From Nitrosospira multiformis (GTDB lineage Bacteria > Pseudomonadota > Gammaproteobacteria > Burkholderiales > Nitrosomonadaceae): 64,000 bases of DNA. The stretch lies in the NCBI GenBank assembly GCA_017306155.1, contig JAFKJB010000003.1, forward strand, positions 124,001 to 188,000. The letters run 5' to 3'. The number at the start of each line of letters is the position of its first letter. The stretch's first letter is position 1. The notes below the pieces were generated by a model. The model was not told the origin of the DNA. It did not search any database and worked only from the letters and a program-made list of their open reading frames with translations. Below, piece by piece: positions 56,962-64,000 of the stretch. A program made the translations under genes and the position numbers.

Positions 56962-58236
56962 TTGAAACGCGGATTTTATACCATTATGGCGGCCCAGTTT
57001 TTTTCTTCGCTGGCCGACAATGCGCTATTGGTTGTTGCCATTGCCCTTTTGGTGGAGTTGCACGCGCCTGCTTATCTCACCCCGATGCTCAAGTTTGTGT
57101 TTGTTCTCTTTTACGTGATCCTCGCGCCTTTCGTCGGAGCCTTCGCGGATTCCATGGCCAAGGGCCGCGTCATGTTCATCAGCAATGCAATCAAGATTGC
57201 GGGCTGCAGTCTGCTTTTTCTGGCAACGCACCAGTACTTCGCGCTGGCTGCCTACGCGGTAGTCGGGCTTGGCGCAGCCGCCTATTCCCCCGCAAAATAC
57301 GGGATACTGACTGAGCTTCTGCCGCCCGAAAAACTCGTCATCGCCAATGGCTGGATCGAAGGCTTGACCGTAGCCTCCATTATACTGGGCACGGTGCTGG
57401 GCGGCTTGCTGATCTCGCCAGCCATCTCCGCTGTCCTGCTGTCATTCGATTTTCCCCTGATCGATACCGGTGTGGACACTGTACCGGAGGCAAGCATACT
57501 GCTCATCGCCATATTTTATACTGCTGCTGCCATCTTCAATCTTTACATCCCCAATACGGGAGTCGATCACCGCATTCTCAGGAAGAATCCAATGTTTCTC
57601 GCGCATGAATTCGGCCACTGCATGAGGCTGCTGTGGGCAGACAAGCTGGGACAGATTTCACTGGCAGTGACGACCCTTTTCTGGGGGGCTGGCGCAACGC
57701 TGCAATTCATCGTGCTGAAATGGGCAGACGTTGCCCTCGGTTATCCCTTGAGCAAGGCAGCGCAACTTCAGGGCGTAGTCGCCGTCGGTATTGCCATGGG
57801 CGCAGTCATTGCAGCGCGAATAGTGTCACTCCGGCAATCCGTGAAGGTGATTCCCCTGGGCATTGCCATGGGCGTTGTGGTGATGGCAATGATTTTTGCC
57901 CGCGAGTTGTGGATTGCGATTCCGCTTCTCATGCTGATTGGCGGACTTGCCGGATTCTTTGTCGTGCCAATGAATGCACTGCTGCAACACCGCGGCCACA
58001 TCCTGATGGGCGCCGGTCACTCTATTGCTGTACAGAATTTCAACGAGAATCTGAGTATTCTCACCATGCTCGGACTGTATGCGTTGCTGGTGAGTTTTGA
58101 CGTGCATGTGTATACGGTGATTATTCTGTTCGGCCTGTTCGTAGCCGTGATCATGGCGGTGATACGTCAGTGGCACCTGCACAACCAGAGCATCGAGGAC
58201 TCTCTCCATCTCATTGGCGCCCATAAGGGACACTGA
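56962..58236 (+). CDS. lplT: Lysophospholipid transporter LplT
   Basis: MFS transporter that flips lysophospholipids into the cell for re-acylation. The 424-residue protein starts MKRGFYTIMAAQFFSSLADN with about 12 hydrophobic helices and the LplT segments YSPAKYGILTELLPPEKLV and NGWIEGLTV. Start is TTG at 56962 with AGGAG. The usual partner aas is absent; the gene ends in a tandem repeat that includes its stop codon. Confidence 0.92.
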   Translation: MKRGFYTIMAAQFFSSLADNALLVVAIALLVELHAPAYLTPMLKFVFVLFYVILAPFVGAFADSMAKGRVMFISNAIKIAGCSLLFLATHQYFALAAYAVVGLGAAAYSPAKYGILTELLPPEKLVIANGWIEGLTVASIILGTVLGGLLISPAISAVLLSFDFPLIDTGVDTVPEASILLIAIFYTAAAIFNLYIPNTGVDHRILRKNPMFLAHEFGHCMRLLWADKLGQISLAVTTLFWGAGATLQFIVLKWADVALGYPLSKAAQLQGVVAVGIAMGAVIAARIVSLRQSVKVIPLGIAMGVVVMAMIFARELWIAIPLLMLIGGLAGFFVVPMNALLQHRGHILMGAGHSIAVQNFNENLSILTMLGLYALLVSFDVHVYTVIILFGLFVAVIMAVIRQWHLHNQSIEDSLHLIGAHKGH

Positions 58237-58295
58237 GGGGGCACTGAGGGGGCACTGAGGGGGCACTGAGGGGGCACTGAGGGGACACTGAGGAG
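58231..58295 (+). repeat. 11-bp tandem repeat (six copies) at the lplT stop codon
   Basis: CACTGAGGGGG recurs at 58231, 58242, 58253, 58264, 58275 and 58286; the fifth copy ends in an A-containing variant and the sixth is partial. The first copy encodes the last His and the stop codon of lplT. Confidence 0.95.
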
Positions 58296-58350
58296 ATTAA
58301 GGGGATAAGAGGGTACAGTAAGGCTACTGTGGAATTATCGACCGTAATGC

Positions 58351-58851
58351 CTACAGGATAACGGGCCGATCCGGCAATTCATTTTCCCCACCTTCCCGCT
58401 CGATGGGAAAATGTTCCTGCAAATGGCGACCGACTGACTGGATTCCACTGATGATTCCGGATTCAAACTGTCCCTGGCTGAAATGGGTTTCCATTTCGCG
58501 ACAGATCGCCTCCCACTTTACATGGCCGACTTTCGCGTCGATACCCCGATCGGCAACGATTTCGACATCACGATCTGCCAGGAGCAGGTAAATCAGGACA
58601 CCGTTGTTATGCTCGGTATCCCACACCCGCAGTTGCGAATAAACCTCGATTGCCCGCTCGCGAGCCGATGTTGCTCTTAGCAGAGGCAGCATATCCAGTC
58701 CTGCCTCCACTGCAAAGCGGATTTCTCCCCGATGACCGAATTCCGACTGTGCGATTGCATGTTCGATAGCGATAAGGGCCGTAGCGGGAAATGCCTTGCG
58801 CACTGCCAGGGGTCCTGTAAAAAGATGCCGCAGTACTCGCATGAGATCCAT
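58351..58851 (-). CDS. TPM-domain protein (soluble)
   Basis: A 166-residue protein with a TPM_phosphatase/TLP18.3-like fold: FPATALIAIEHAIAQSEFGH, then RGEIRFAVEA, and the central VWDTEHNNGVLIYLLLADRD followed by VEIVADRGID. No signal peptide is seen. It starts directly after the stop of the longer TPM gene. Together with that gene and lemA it forms an operon seen in many Proteobacteria, whose function is poorly known. Confidence 0.82.
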   Translation of the reverse strand: MDLMRVLRHLFTGPLAVRKAFPATALIAIEHAIAQSEFGHRGEIRFAVEAGLDMLPLLRATSARERAIEVYSQLRVWDTEHNNGVLIYLLLADRDVEIVADRGIDAKVGHVKWEAICREMETHFSQGQFESGIISGIQSVGRHLQEHFPIEREGGENELPDRPVIL

Positions 58852-59745
58852 CTACCATCTCCCTGAGGCGCCGCCTCCGCCGAAACCGCCCCCGCCTCCG
58901 CCGAACCCGCCGCCACCACCGAAGCCGCCGGGACCACTCCTGCCACCCCACCCTCCATAGCCACCCGGCCAGCCGTGCCCTCCTCTGTAAATTCCGCTGC
59001 CGGCATGACCGAACAGGCTGATGAAAAACGCAAAGGCAGCGGCGATCAAGGCAAGTAATATCGAAGCGAATACCAGCCAGACGATAATGGCTGCCGCTGC
59101 GCTCATCAGTATCGCACCGAGAAAGCGGCCGAAAATGGACTGAAATACCTTGGCTGCAATGAAGAGCAGGATAAAGACAAAAATAATATTATTCACCAGG
59201 ATATCAGCAGCGGCGGAAGAATCGCCACCACGGGCAGAACGGGCAGGCGGCGGCAAAGGTTCTCCTTCGACTACCCCTATTATTCGATCGACACCGGCAT
59301 CTATGCCTGCCGCAAATCTCCCCTGTCTGAACTCCGGCACGATGGTCTCGTCAGTTATGCGTTTTGCCACGGCATCCGGGAGCACGCCCTCCAGACCATA
59401 GCCCACTTCCACGCGCACGGTTCTATCCTGCTTTGCAACCAGCAGCAGAACCCCGTCATCAATACCCTTGCGTCCCAGCTTCCAGGCATCGGCTACCCGA
59501 ATTGAATACTGCTCGATGGTCTCAGGCTGGGTGGTGGAAACGATCAATACGGCAATCTGGCTGCCTTTCTTTGCTTCAAATGCAGCGAGCTTCTGCTCCA
59601 GCCGGGTAGTGTCGTTTGCAGAAAGTGTACCGGTAAGATCGGTAACGCGCGCTTTGAGAGGCGGAATCGCGACATCCGCCATCGACAGGGAGGCGGAAAT
59701 AAGCAGGGCGACGAATACGAGGATTTTTTTCCCGGCATGAATCAT
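58852..59745 (-). CDS. Secreted/membrane TPM-domain protein (YgcG-like)
   Basis: A signal peptide (KKILVFVALLISASLSMA) leads to a periplasmic TPM domain (ARVTDLTGTLSANDTTRLEQ, then IDDGVLLLVAKQDRTVRVEV). Two membrane helices follow (IIFVFILLFIAAKVFQSIFG and LLALIAAAFAFFISLFG) and a glycine-rich tail of repeated GGGG/FGGGG, giving about 297 residues. The start at 59745 is chosen because it begins the signal peptide; an open frame to 59844 has no support. Confidence 0.85.
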   Translation of the reverse strand: MIHAGKKILVFVALLISASLSMADVAIPPLKARVTDLTGTLSANDTTRLEQKLAAFEAKKGSQIAVLIVSTTQPETIEQYSIRVADAWKLGRKGIDDGVLLLVAKQDRTVRVEVGYGLEGVLPDAVAKRITDETIVPEFRQGRFAAGIDAGVDRIIGVVEGEPLPPPARSARGGDSSAAADILVNNIIFVFILLFIAAKVFQSIFGRFLGAILMSAAAAIIVWLVFASILLALIAAAFAFFISLFGHAGSGIYRGGHGWPGGYGGWGGRSGPGGFGGGGGFGGGGGGFGGGGASGRW

Positions 59746-59971
59746 AAATAAAACCTTGCCATTTCTGGCTGATACCCCGAACAGGATGGGTGAAGCGCAG
59801 CGTAGCCCATCGAACAATGAGGAGCTACGGCTTACCGCCTCCACCTATCCTACTCACAGAGATTCAGAACGAAAGGATGAAGAATTCAACCTGATAAATG
59901 CTAATCAAAATACATGCAAACGAAAATTGAAGCCAGTTTCAAGTTCCAGGATCAGCAAGCGTCTCTTCCGC

Positions 59972-60565
59972 CTAGGGCTTGCCGAAATCCACCTTGGGCG
60001 CGGTTGAAATCGCTTTCTCGTCATCAACCGTGAGGCTGGGCTTCACCTTGTAGCCGAACACCATTGCGGTAAGGTTGGTAGGGAAGGAGCGCACCACGAG
60101 GTTGTATTCCTGAACCGCCTTGATGTAACGGTTACGCGCTACGGCAATACGATTTTCCGTACCTTCCAGCTGCGCCTGCAATTCCCGGAAATTGGCATCT
60201 GATTTCAGTTCCGGGTATTTCTCCACCACGACCAGCAAACGCGACAGGGCACCCGACAATTCCCCCTGGGCGCTCTGAAACTTCGCAAACGCCTCCGGGT
60301 CATTGAGAAGCTCAGGCGTGGCCTGGATGCTGCCCACCCTGGAGCGCGCATTGGTTACCCCCAGCAACACCTCTTTCTCCTGGGCAGCAAAACCTTTTAC
60401 AACATTCACCAGATTGGGGATGAGATCGGCACGGCGTTGATACTGGTTCAGCACCTCGCCCCAGCTTGCCTTGATCTGCTCATCCGTAGACTGCAAGGTA
60501 TTGTATCCACAGCCACTCAAGCTCAACACCAGAAGCAATATCAGAGACCGCAGCAGATTGTTCAT
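59972..60565 (-). CDS. lemA: LemA family lipoprotein
   Basis: A 197-residue protein with a lipobox (LVLSLSGCGY) rather than the usual transmembrane anchor, then the LemA helical core: SWGEVLNQYQRRADLIPNLV and RYIKAVQEYNLVVRSFPTNL. It precedes the two TPM genes on the same strand, as is common. The cellular role is unknown; membrane-stress functions have been proposed for related clusters. Confidence 0.9.
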   Translation of the reverse strand: MNNLLRSLILLLVLSLSGCGYNTLQSTDEQIKASWGEVLNQYQRRADLIPNLVNVVKGFAAQEKEVLLGVTNARSRVGSIQATPELLNDPEAFAKFQSAQGELSGALSRLLVVVEKYPELKSDANFRELQAQLEGTENRIAVARNRYIKAVQEYNLVVRSFPTNLTAMVFGYKVKPSLTVDDEKAISTAPKVDFGKP

Positions 60566-61074
60566 GAAAACCTTCCTGAAAAAATTGCAGATATATGGAT
60601 AAGTATAGGCGAACTCATGAATAATGTAGTGGTTTAATTTGCACAGACGCGTTGATGGGTGGATTATTTCGATGTAACGACATGCCTGCCGTTAGCATCC
60701 CGGTTTACCCCAAATACAGCTATTGATTGTTGAATCCCGGGTTTCATACCCGAGGTTTCCACCTGATTATGGTCTGACACACGCCACGCGATATCTGCCC
60801 GCCCGGTGGTGAAGCGGTGCTCGCAGCAGCCGCCGTGCAAGGCTATCCAACTACTTACCAGTGAAGGGCTCCAGGAACACTCGATCAGTGCCGCAATTGA
60901 TCGATGCTAATCTGATAGCTGCATTAACCGGCATAATTAATCAGCATAATTAAAATTATAAATTGCCGTGCGGTGATAGGGGACAATGATATCCTGCGAA
61001 AAGTTTCTATACAGATTACCGATCGAGCCCTTGGCAGACTGTCGCGCCCGGGTTCGGAAAATCCGGGAACAACA
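60566..61074 (+). other. Intergenic region with A/T-rich direct repeats upstream of the porin
   Basis: No gene is supported in about 509 bases. GCATAATTAA occurs at 60931-60940 and 60944-60953, preceded by a partial copy (GCATTAACCG, 60921). A hairpin CGGGT/ACCCG lies near 60738-60752. The repeats may be operator sites for the porin promoter. Confidence 0.35.
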
Positions 61075-62526
61075 GTGCGTTTATTCAAGATACTTCTTGT
61101 CTGTTACCTGCTATTTTCGGTCATGCTGGTACGGGCCGGAGTGACGGAACCAAACCCGCGCTTGGAAGATGCATTCGACTTCATGAATGTACTGGCGAAA
61201 AAGGGGCTCCACGACCTGAAGGAAGAGCGCTGGAATGCTTATGGCCAGTTCACCTACATTTCGAGTTGGAAAAGTGGATTTCCGGCTTCGTATACCAACC
61301 TGAACGGAAGTATCAACTCATTATTGCCGGGAAGCGAAAGAAGCTTTACCGGAACGGCGACGCTGTACCTGGGGCTCAAGACATGGCATGGCGGCGAGAT
61401 TTATTATGTGCCGGAAATGATATCCATGCGGCCTTTATCGGACTTGAAAGGGCTGGGTGGCGCCATACAGAACTTCGAACTGCAAAAAGGCGGTAGCGAG
61501 ACCCCTATCTATTACCAATCCCGGTTATTTTTCAAACAGACTTTTGGATTTGGCGGGGAACGCATACAACTTACTTCCGATCCGATGCAACTCGGAACAA
61601 CGGTGGATAGCAGGCGCCTTGTACTGCGGTTTGGCAATTTCAGCGTGATTGATTTCTTCGATAAGAATTCATACTCCGGCGACCTGCGCAGGCAATTCTT
61701 AAATATGGCCTTCATGACCTACGCAGCCTTCGATTTCGCTGCGGATGCAAGAGGATATACCTGGGGCGGGGTAGCCGAATATTTTCATGATGACTGGACG
61801 TTCCGCTTCAGCCACGTAGCCACCGCCATCGATCCCAACCAGATCCCCCTCGACATGAGGGTATTCAAATATTACGGACAGCAAGTTGAAGTTGAACGCC
61901 GCCATTTGTTGAATGACTATCCTGGTGCTGTCAGGATACTGGCTTACCGTAATCATGAAAACATGGGTAAATTCAGCGATGCCATTGCTGCTTTCCGTTC
62001 CGATCCCGATAAAAATGCCACGACCTGTACGGGCTTCAATTACGGATCAGGTAATGCAGGAGCACCGGATTTATGCTGGGCGCGCAAACCGAACGACAAG
62101 ATGGGCATAGGGATCAATATTGAGCAGCAAGTACTGGATGGCATCGGTTTATTCTTTCGCGGAATGTACAGCGACGGCAAAACTGAAGTGTATTCCTATA
62201 CCTCTACCGACAGATCGATTTCACTTGGCGCTCTGGTTAACGGCTTCCGTTGGGGGCGGAACAGAGATCTGCTTGGCATCGGATTCGCTGCGGGCTGGAT
62301 TTCGAGCCGGCATGCCAAATACTTGAACATGGGGGGTGTCGACGGATTTATCGGGGATGGCCGGATCAAGGCGCGCGCAGAGGACGTAGTGGATATTTTC
62401 TATAGCGCCAATGTGCTAAATTCCCTTTGGGTGACCGCCGATTATCAGCACATTACCAACCCTGGTTTCAATGCCGATCGCGGCCCTGTGAATATCTATG
62501 GGCTTAGAGTCCATGCCGAGTTCTAA
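61075..62526 (+). CDS. Carbohydrate-selective porin, OprB-like
   Basis: An outer-membrane beta-barrel of 483 residues. The GTG at 61075 (GGGAA upstream) starts a clean signal peptide, MRLFKILLVCYLLFSVML. OprB-type blocks follow: RLEDAFDFMNVLAKKGLHDL (N-terminal helix region), YGQFTYISSWKSGFPASYTN, WHGGEIYYVPEMI, and RLVLRFGNFSVIDFFD. It ends in aromatic F (LRVHAEF). An open frame begins at 60973, but its extra 34 residues do not look like a leader. Sugar uptake is the family role; the substrate here is unknown. Confidence 0.85.
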   Translation: MRLFKILLVCYLLFSVMLVRAGVTEPNPRLEDAFDFMNVLAKKGLHDLKEERWNAYGQFTYISSWKSGFPASYTNLNGSINSLLPGSERSFTGTATLYLGLKTWHGGEIYYVPEMISMRPLSDLKGLGGAIQNFELQKGGSETPIYYQSRLFFKQTFGFGGERIQLTSDPMQLGTTVDSRRLVLRFGNFSVIDFFDKNSYSGDLRRQFLNMAFMTYAAFDFAADARGYTWGGVAEYFHDDWTFRFSHVATAIDPNQIPLDMRVFKYYGQQVEVERRHLLNDYPGAVRILAYRNHENMGKFSDAIAAFRSDPDKNATTCTGFNYGSGNAGAPDLCWARKPNDKMGIGINIEQQVLDGIGLFFRGMYSDGKTEVYSYTSTDRSISLGALVNGFRWGRNRDLLGIGFAAGWISSRHAKYLNMGGVDGFIGDGRIKARAEDVVDIFYSANVLNSLWVTADYQHITNPGFNADRGPVNIYGLRVHAEF

Positions 62527-62619
62527 AAATTGTCATCCCGATTATCCCGATGTCCGAAATTACTTGGCCACTCCATAAGGACAGAAATAAGGACGGGTGC
62601 CGCACGCGGATTCCGCGAT

Positions 62620-63444
62620 TTATTCCGGGGCCTTCAGGGTCAGCATGGTACTTTGGGCAAAACACAGATCCTCCCATGTCTTCGCTTTGGCAACCAGCGT
62701 GCGCAGCAGATAAGCCGGATGATAGGTGACGATCACCGGAATACCTTTATGCTGATGGATTCTGCCCCGAAGACTGCCTATGCTTGCATCGGTATCGAGC
62801 AGATTCCTGGCGGCGGTTTTTCCGAGTGCGATAATCAGCCTCGGCTTGATCAGCTCGATTTGCCGTGCGAGGTATGGCTCACAACATTGCGCTTCGTCGT
62901 CCGAAGGCTCGCGATTACCCGGTGGACGGCATTTTACGATGTTGGCTATAAAGACGTTCCGACCGCGCTTCAAACCAATGGCGGCCAACATATTATCCAA
63001 CAGTTTGCCTGCCTGCCCCACGAAGGGTTCACCTAGCGCGTCTTCCTGCGCGCCCGGTCCTTCGCCCACATAAAGCCAGTCTGCATCCGGATCCCCCACG
63101 CCAAACACTGTGCGCGTACGCGAGCTGCATAGCCGGCAGGCTACACAGCCTTCCACGCTCTCTTTAAGCTGATCCCAGTCCATCTGCAGAATCGTTGCCC
63201 GGCGCTTCTCTGTTACGTCCTTTGTCACGTCATCAGATCGCATGCAAGCTTGTTCCGCCTGTTCTTCGAATTCAGGATGCGCAACAATCGGCACTACCGT
63301 CTCAGTCGATTCCAGCACTGAGGATACACTCTCATCTTCGGTACGCTTATCTTCAGTAAGCTCCCTGACGCGCCATACCGGCGTCAACCCCAATTCTTTG
63401 AGTATTTCGCCGCGTCTGGCCCGTTTTCTATCGTTGCTGATCAC
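62620..63444 (-). CDS. Uracil-DNA glycosylase, family 4 type
   Basis: Removes uracil from DNA. The C-terminal 190 residues hold the family motifs: VACRLCSSRTRTVFGVGD, GEGPGAQEDALGEPFVG (catalytic water-activating region), CRPPGNREP, and HPAYLLR. Four cysteines should bind a 4Fe-4S cluster. The N-terminal 80 residues are a low-conservation, charged extension. It starts with GTG overlapping the rimI stop (GTGA), so the two are coupled. Confidence 0.93.
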   Translation of the reverse strand: MISNDRKRARRGEILKELGLTPVWRVRELTEDKRTEDESVSSVLESTETVVPIVAHPEFEEQAEQACMRSDDVTKDVTEKRRATILQMDWDQLKESVEGCVACRLCSSRTRTVFGVGDPDADWLYVGEGPGAQEDALGEPFVGQAGKLLDNMLAAIGLKRGRNVFIANIVKCRPPGNREPSDDEAQCCEPYLARQIELIKPRLIIALGKTAARNLLDTDASIGSLRGRIHQHKGIPVIVTYHPAYLLRTLVAKAKTWEDLCFAQSTMLTLKAPE

Positions 63445-63902
63445 AACACCAGTTCCATTACCAGCGAATCTTCACGCCCGCCCATCGCGGGATAGTAGTC
63501 CTTGCGCTTCCCGATCTGCCTGAATCCGAGGCGCTCGTACAGCCTGGCAGCAGCATGGTTGGATTCGCGCACATCCAGAAACATGGTGAGCGCCAGCTGC
63601 TCCCTTGCAATCCCGATGAAATGGCGCAACAATTTTTCACCCCAACCCTGTCCTTGTGATTCCGGCGCAATACTGAGCGTCAGCAAATGTGCTTCTTCCG
63701 CCCCGATTGTCATGACGCCATATCCAAAGATATATCCGTCCTGCTCCAATACCCGGCAATGATAGCCTGCGTCGAGCGAATCGCTGAAATTGCCTTGAGT
63801 CCACGGAAAAAGAAAAACTTCCCTTTCAATCGTCACTACCGCGTCGAGGTCTGACGGGAGCATTGGCCTTATTCGATGCGCTTCCTGCAATTGGGCACTC
63901 AT
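63441..63902 (-). CDS. rimI: Ribosomal protein S18 alanine N-acetyltransferase
   Basis: GNAT enzyme acetylating the N-terminal Ala of S18. The 153-residue protein has HRIRPMLPSDLDAVVTIERE and the acetyl-CoA loop PESQGQGWGEKLLRHFI, then RESNHAAARLYERLGFRQIG and DYYPAMGGREDSLVMEL, a RimI hallmark. It overlaps tsaB by four bases (ATGA) and udg by four (GTGA). Confidence 0.94.
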   Translation of the reverse strand: MSAQLQEAHRIRPMLPSDLDAVVTIEREVFLFPWTQGNFSDSLDAGYHCRVLEQDGYIFGYGVMTIGAEEAHLLTLSIAPESQGQGWGEKLLRHFIGIAREQLALTMFLDVRESNHAAARLYERLGFRQIGKRKDYYPAMGGREDSLVMELVL

Positions 63903-64000
63903 CGCTCCTTTTCCTTCAGGGCCACCTTGTTCCGAATATAGAGCGGAGCGGCATCAGCCGGATCGACACCCTGTCCCCTCGCGAATCTGGGTGCAGCCAG
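63899..64000 (-). CDS. tsaB: tRNA threonylcarbamoyladenosine biosynthesis protein TsaB (3' end only)
   Basis: The last 33 codons of a gene cut by the window edge. The residues ADAAPLYIRNKVALKEKER match the typical TsaB C-terminus (P-x-Y-x-R-x-K-V-A), and tsaB-rimI is a conserved gene pair. TsaB is the non-catalytic partner of TsaD in making t6A in tRNA. Confidence 0.8.
   Translation of the reverse strand: MAAPRFARGQGVDPADAAPLYIRNKVALKEKER

Overview
The window reads as a bacterial chromosome of moderate GC content, most likely a betaproteobacterium of the Nitrosomonadales, close to Nitrosospira. This rests on gene order (rpsA-cmk-aroA, engB-coaX-birA, trxA-rho-rpmE, yciB-yciI-bolA-ppiC), on a DUF2863-type protein typical of Betaproteobacteria, and on the general style of the proteins. 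No ammonia-oxidation gene lies in the window, so the genus is an inference.

Layout. 1-3769 (minus): end-truncated rpsA, then cmk and aroA. 3980-5938 (plus): cysK and an EpsC-type serine acetyltransferase, a two-step cysteine pathway. 6188-9708: a zinc-ribbon/Sel1 membrane protein, a disulfide oxidoreductase, and CopD-like and SirB-like membrane proteins. 9862-16154: mrcA (PBP1a), hemB, engB, coaX, birA, with a candidate small RNA between engB and hemB. 16396-20612: glnS, trxA, rho, rpmE and a strong terminator. 20613-29360: a porin, VOC protein, phosphodiesterase, hydrolase, ppa, acetyltransferase, an intradiol dioxygenase broken by an 11-bp duplication, and lon.

29709-38990 is a complete type I-E CRISPR-Cas locus on one strand. 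A natural Cas3-Cas8e fusion is followed by cse2, cas7e, cas5e, cas6e, cas1e and cas2e, an AT-rich leader with a good promoter match, and an array of ten repeats and nine 32-nt spacers. Every gene from cas7e onward abuts or overlaps the next, and the fusion gene overlaps cse2. The fusion couples DNA recognition by the Cascade large subunit to the nuclease-helicase in one chain. Directly behind the array lies a BrnT/BrnA-like toxin-antitoxin pair. The toxin reading frame is broken at a point that is also a textbook -1 slippery heptamer. Orphan genes follow (lipoprotein, coiled-coil/CARDB-like protein, small membrane protein), with a perfect 16-bp hairpin and a degenerate copy of the CRISPR repeat 2.6 kb from the array.

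42141-51673: cupin, a GH13 glycosidase, and a Czc-type heavy-metal efflux set (His-rich CzcI-like protein, CzcC, CzcB, CzcA). 51850-64000: DUF2863, msrB, yciB-yciI-bolA-ppiC, alr, lplT with an 11-bp tandem repeat at its stop codon, a lemA/TPM-domain operon, an OprB-type porin, and a minus-strand operon of tsaB (truncated), rimI and a family-4 uracil-DNA glycosylase.
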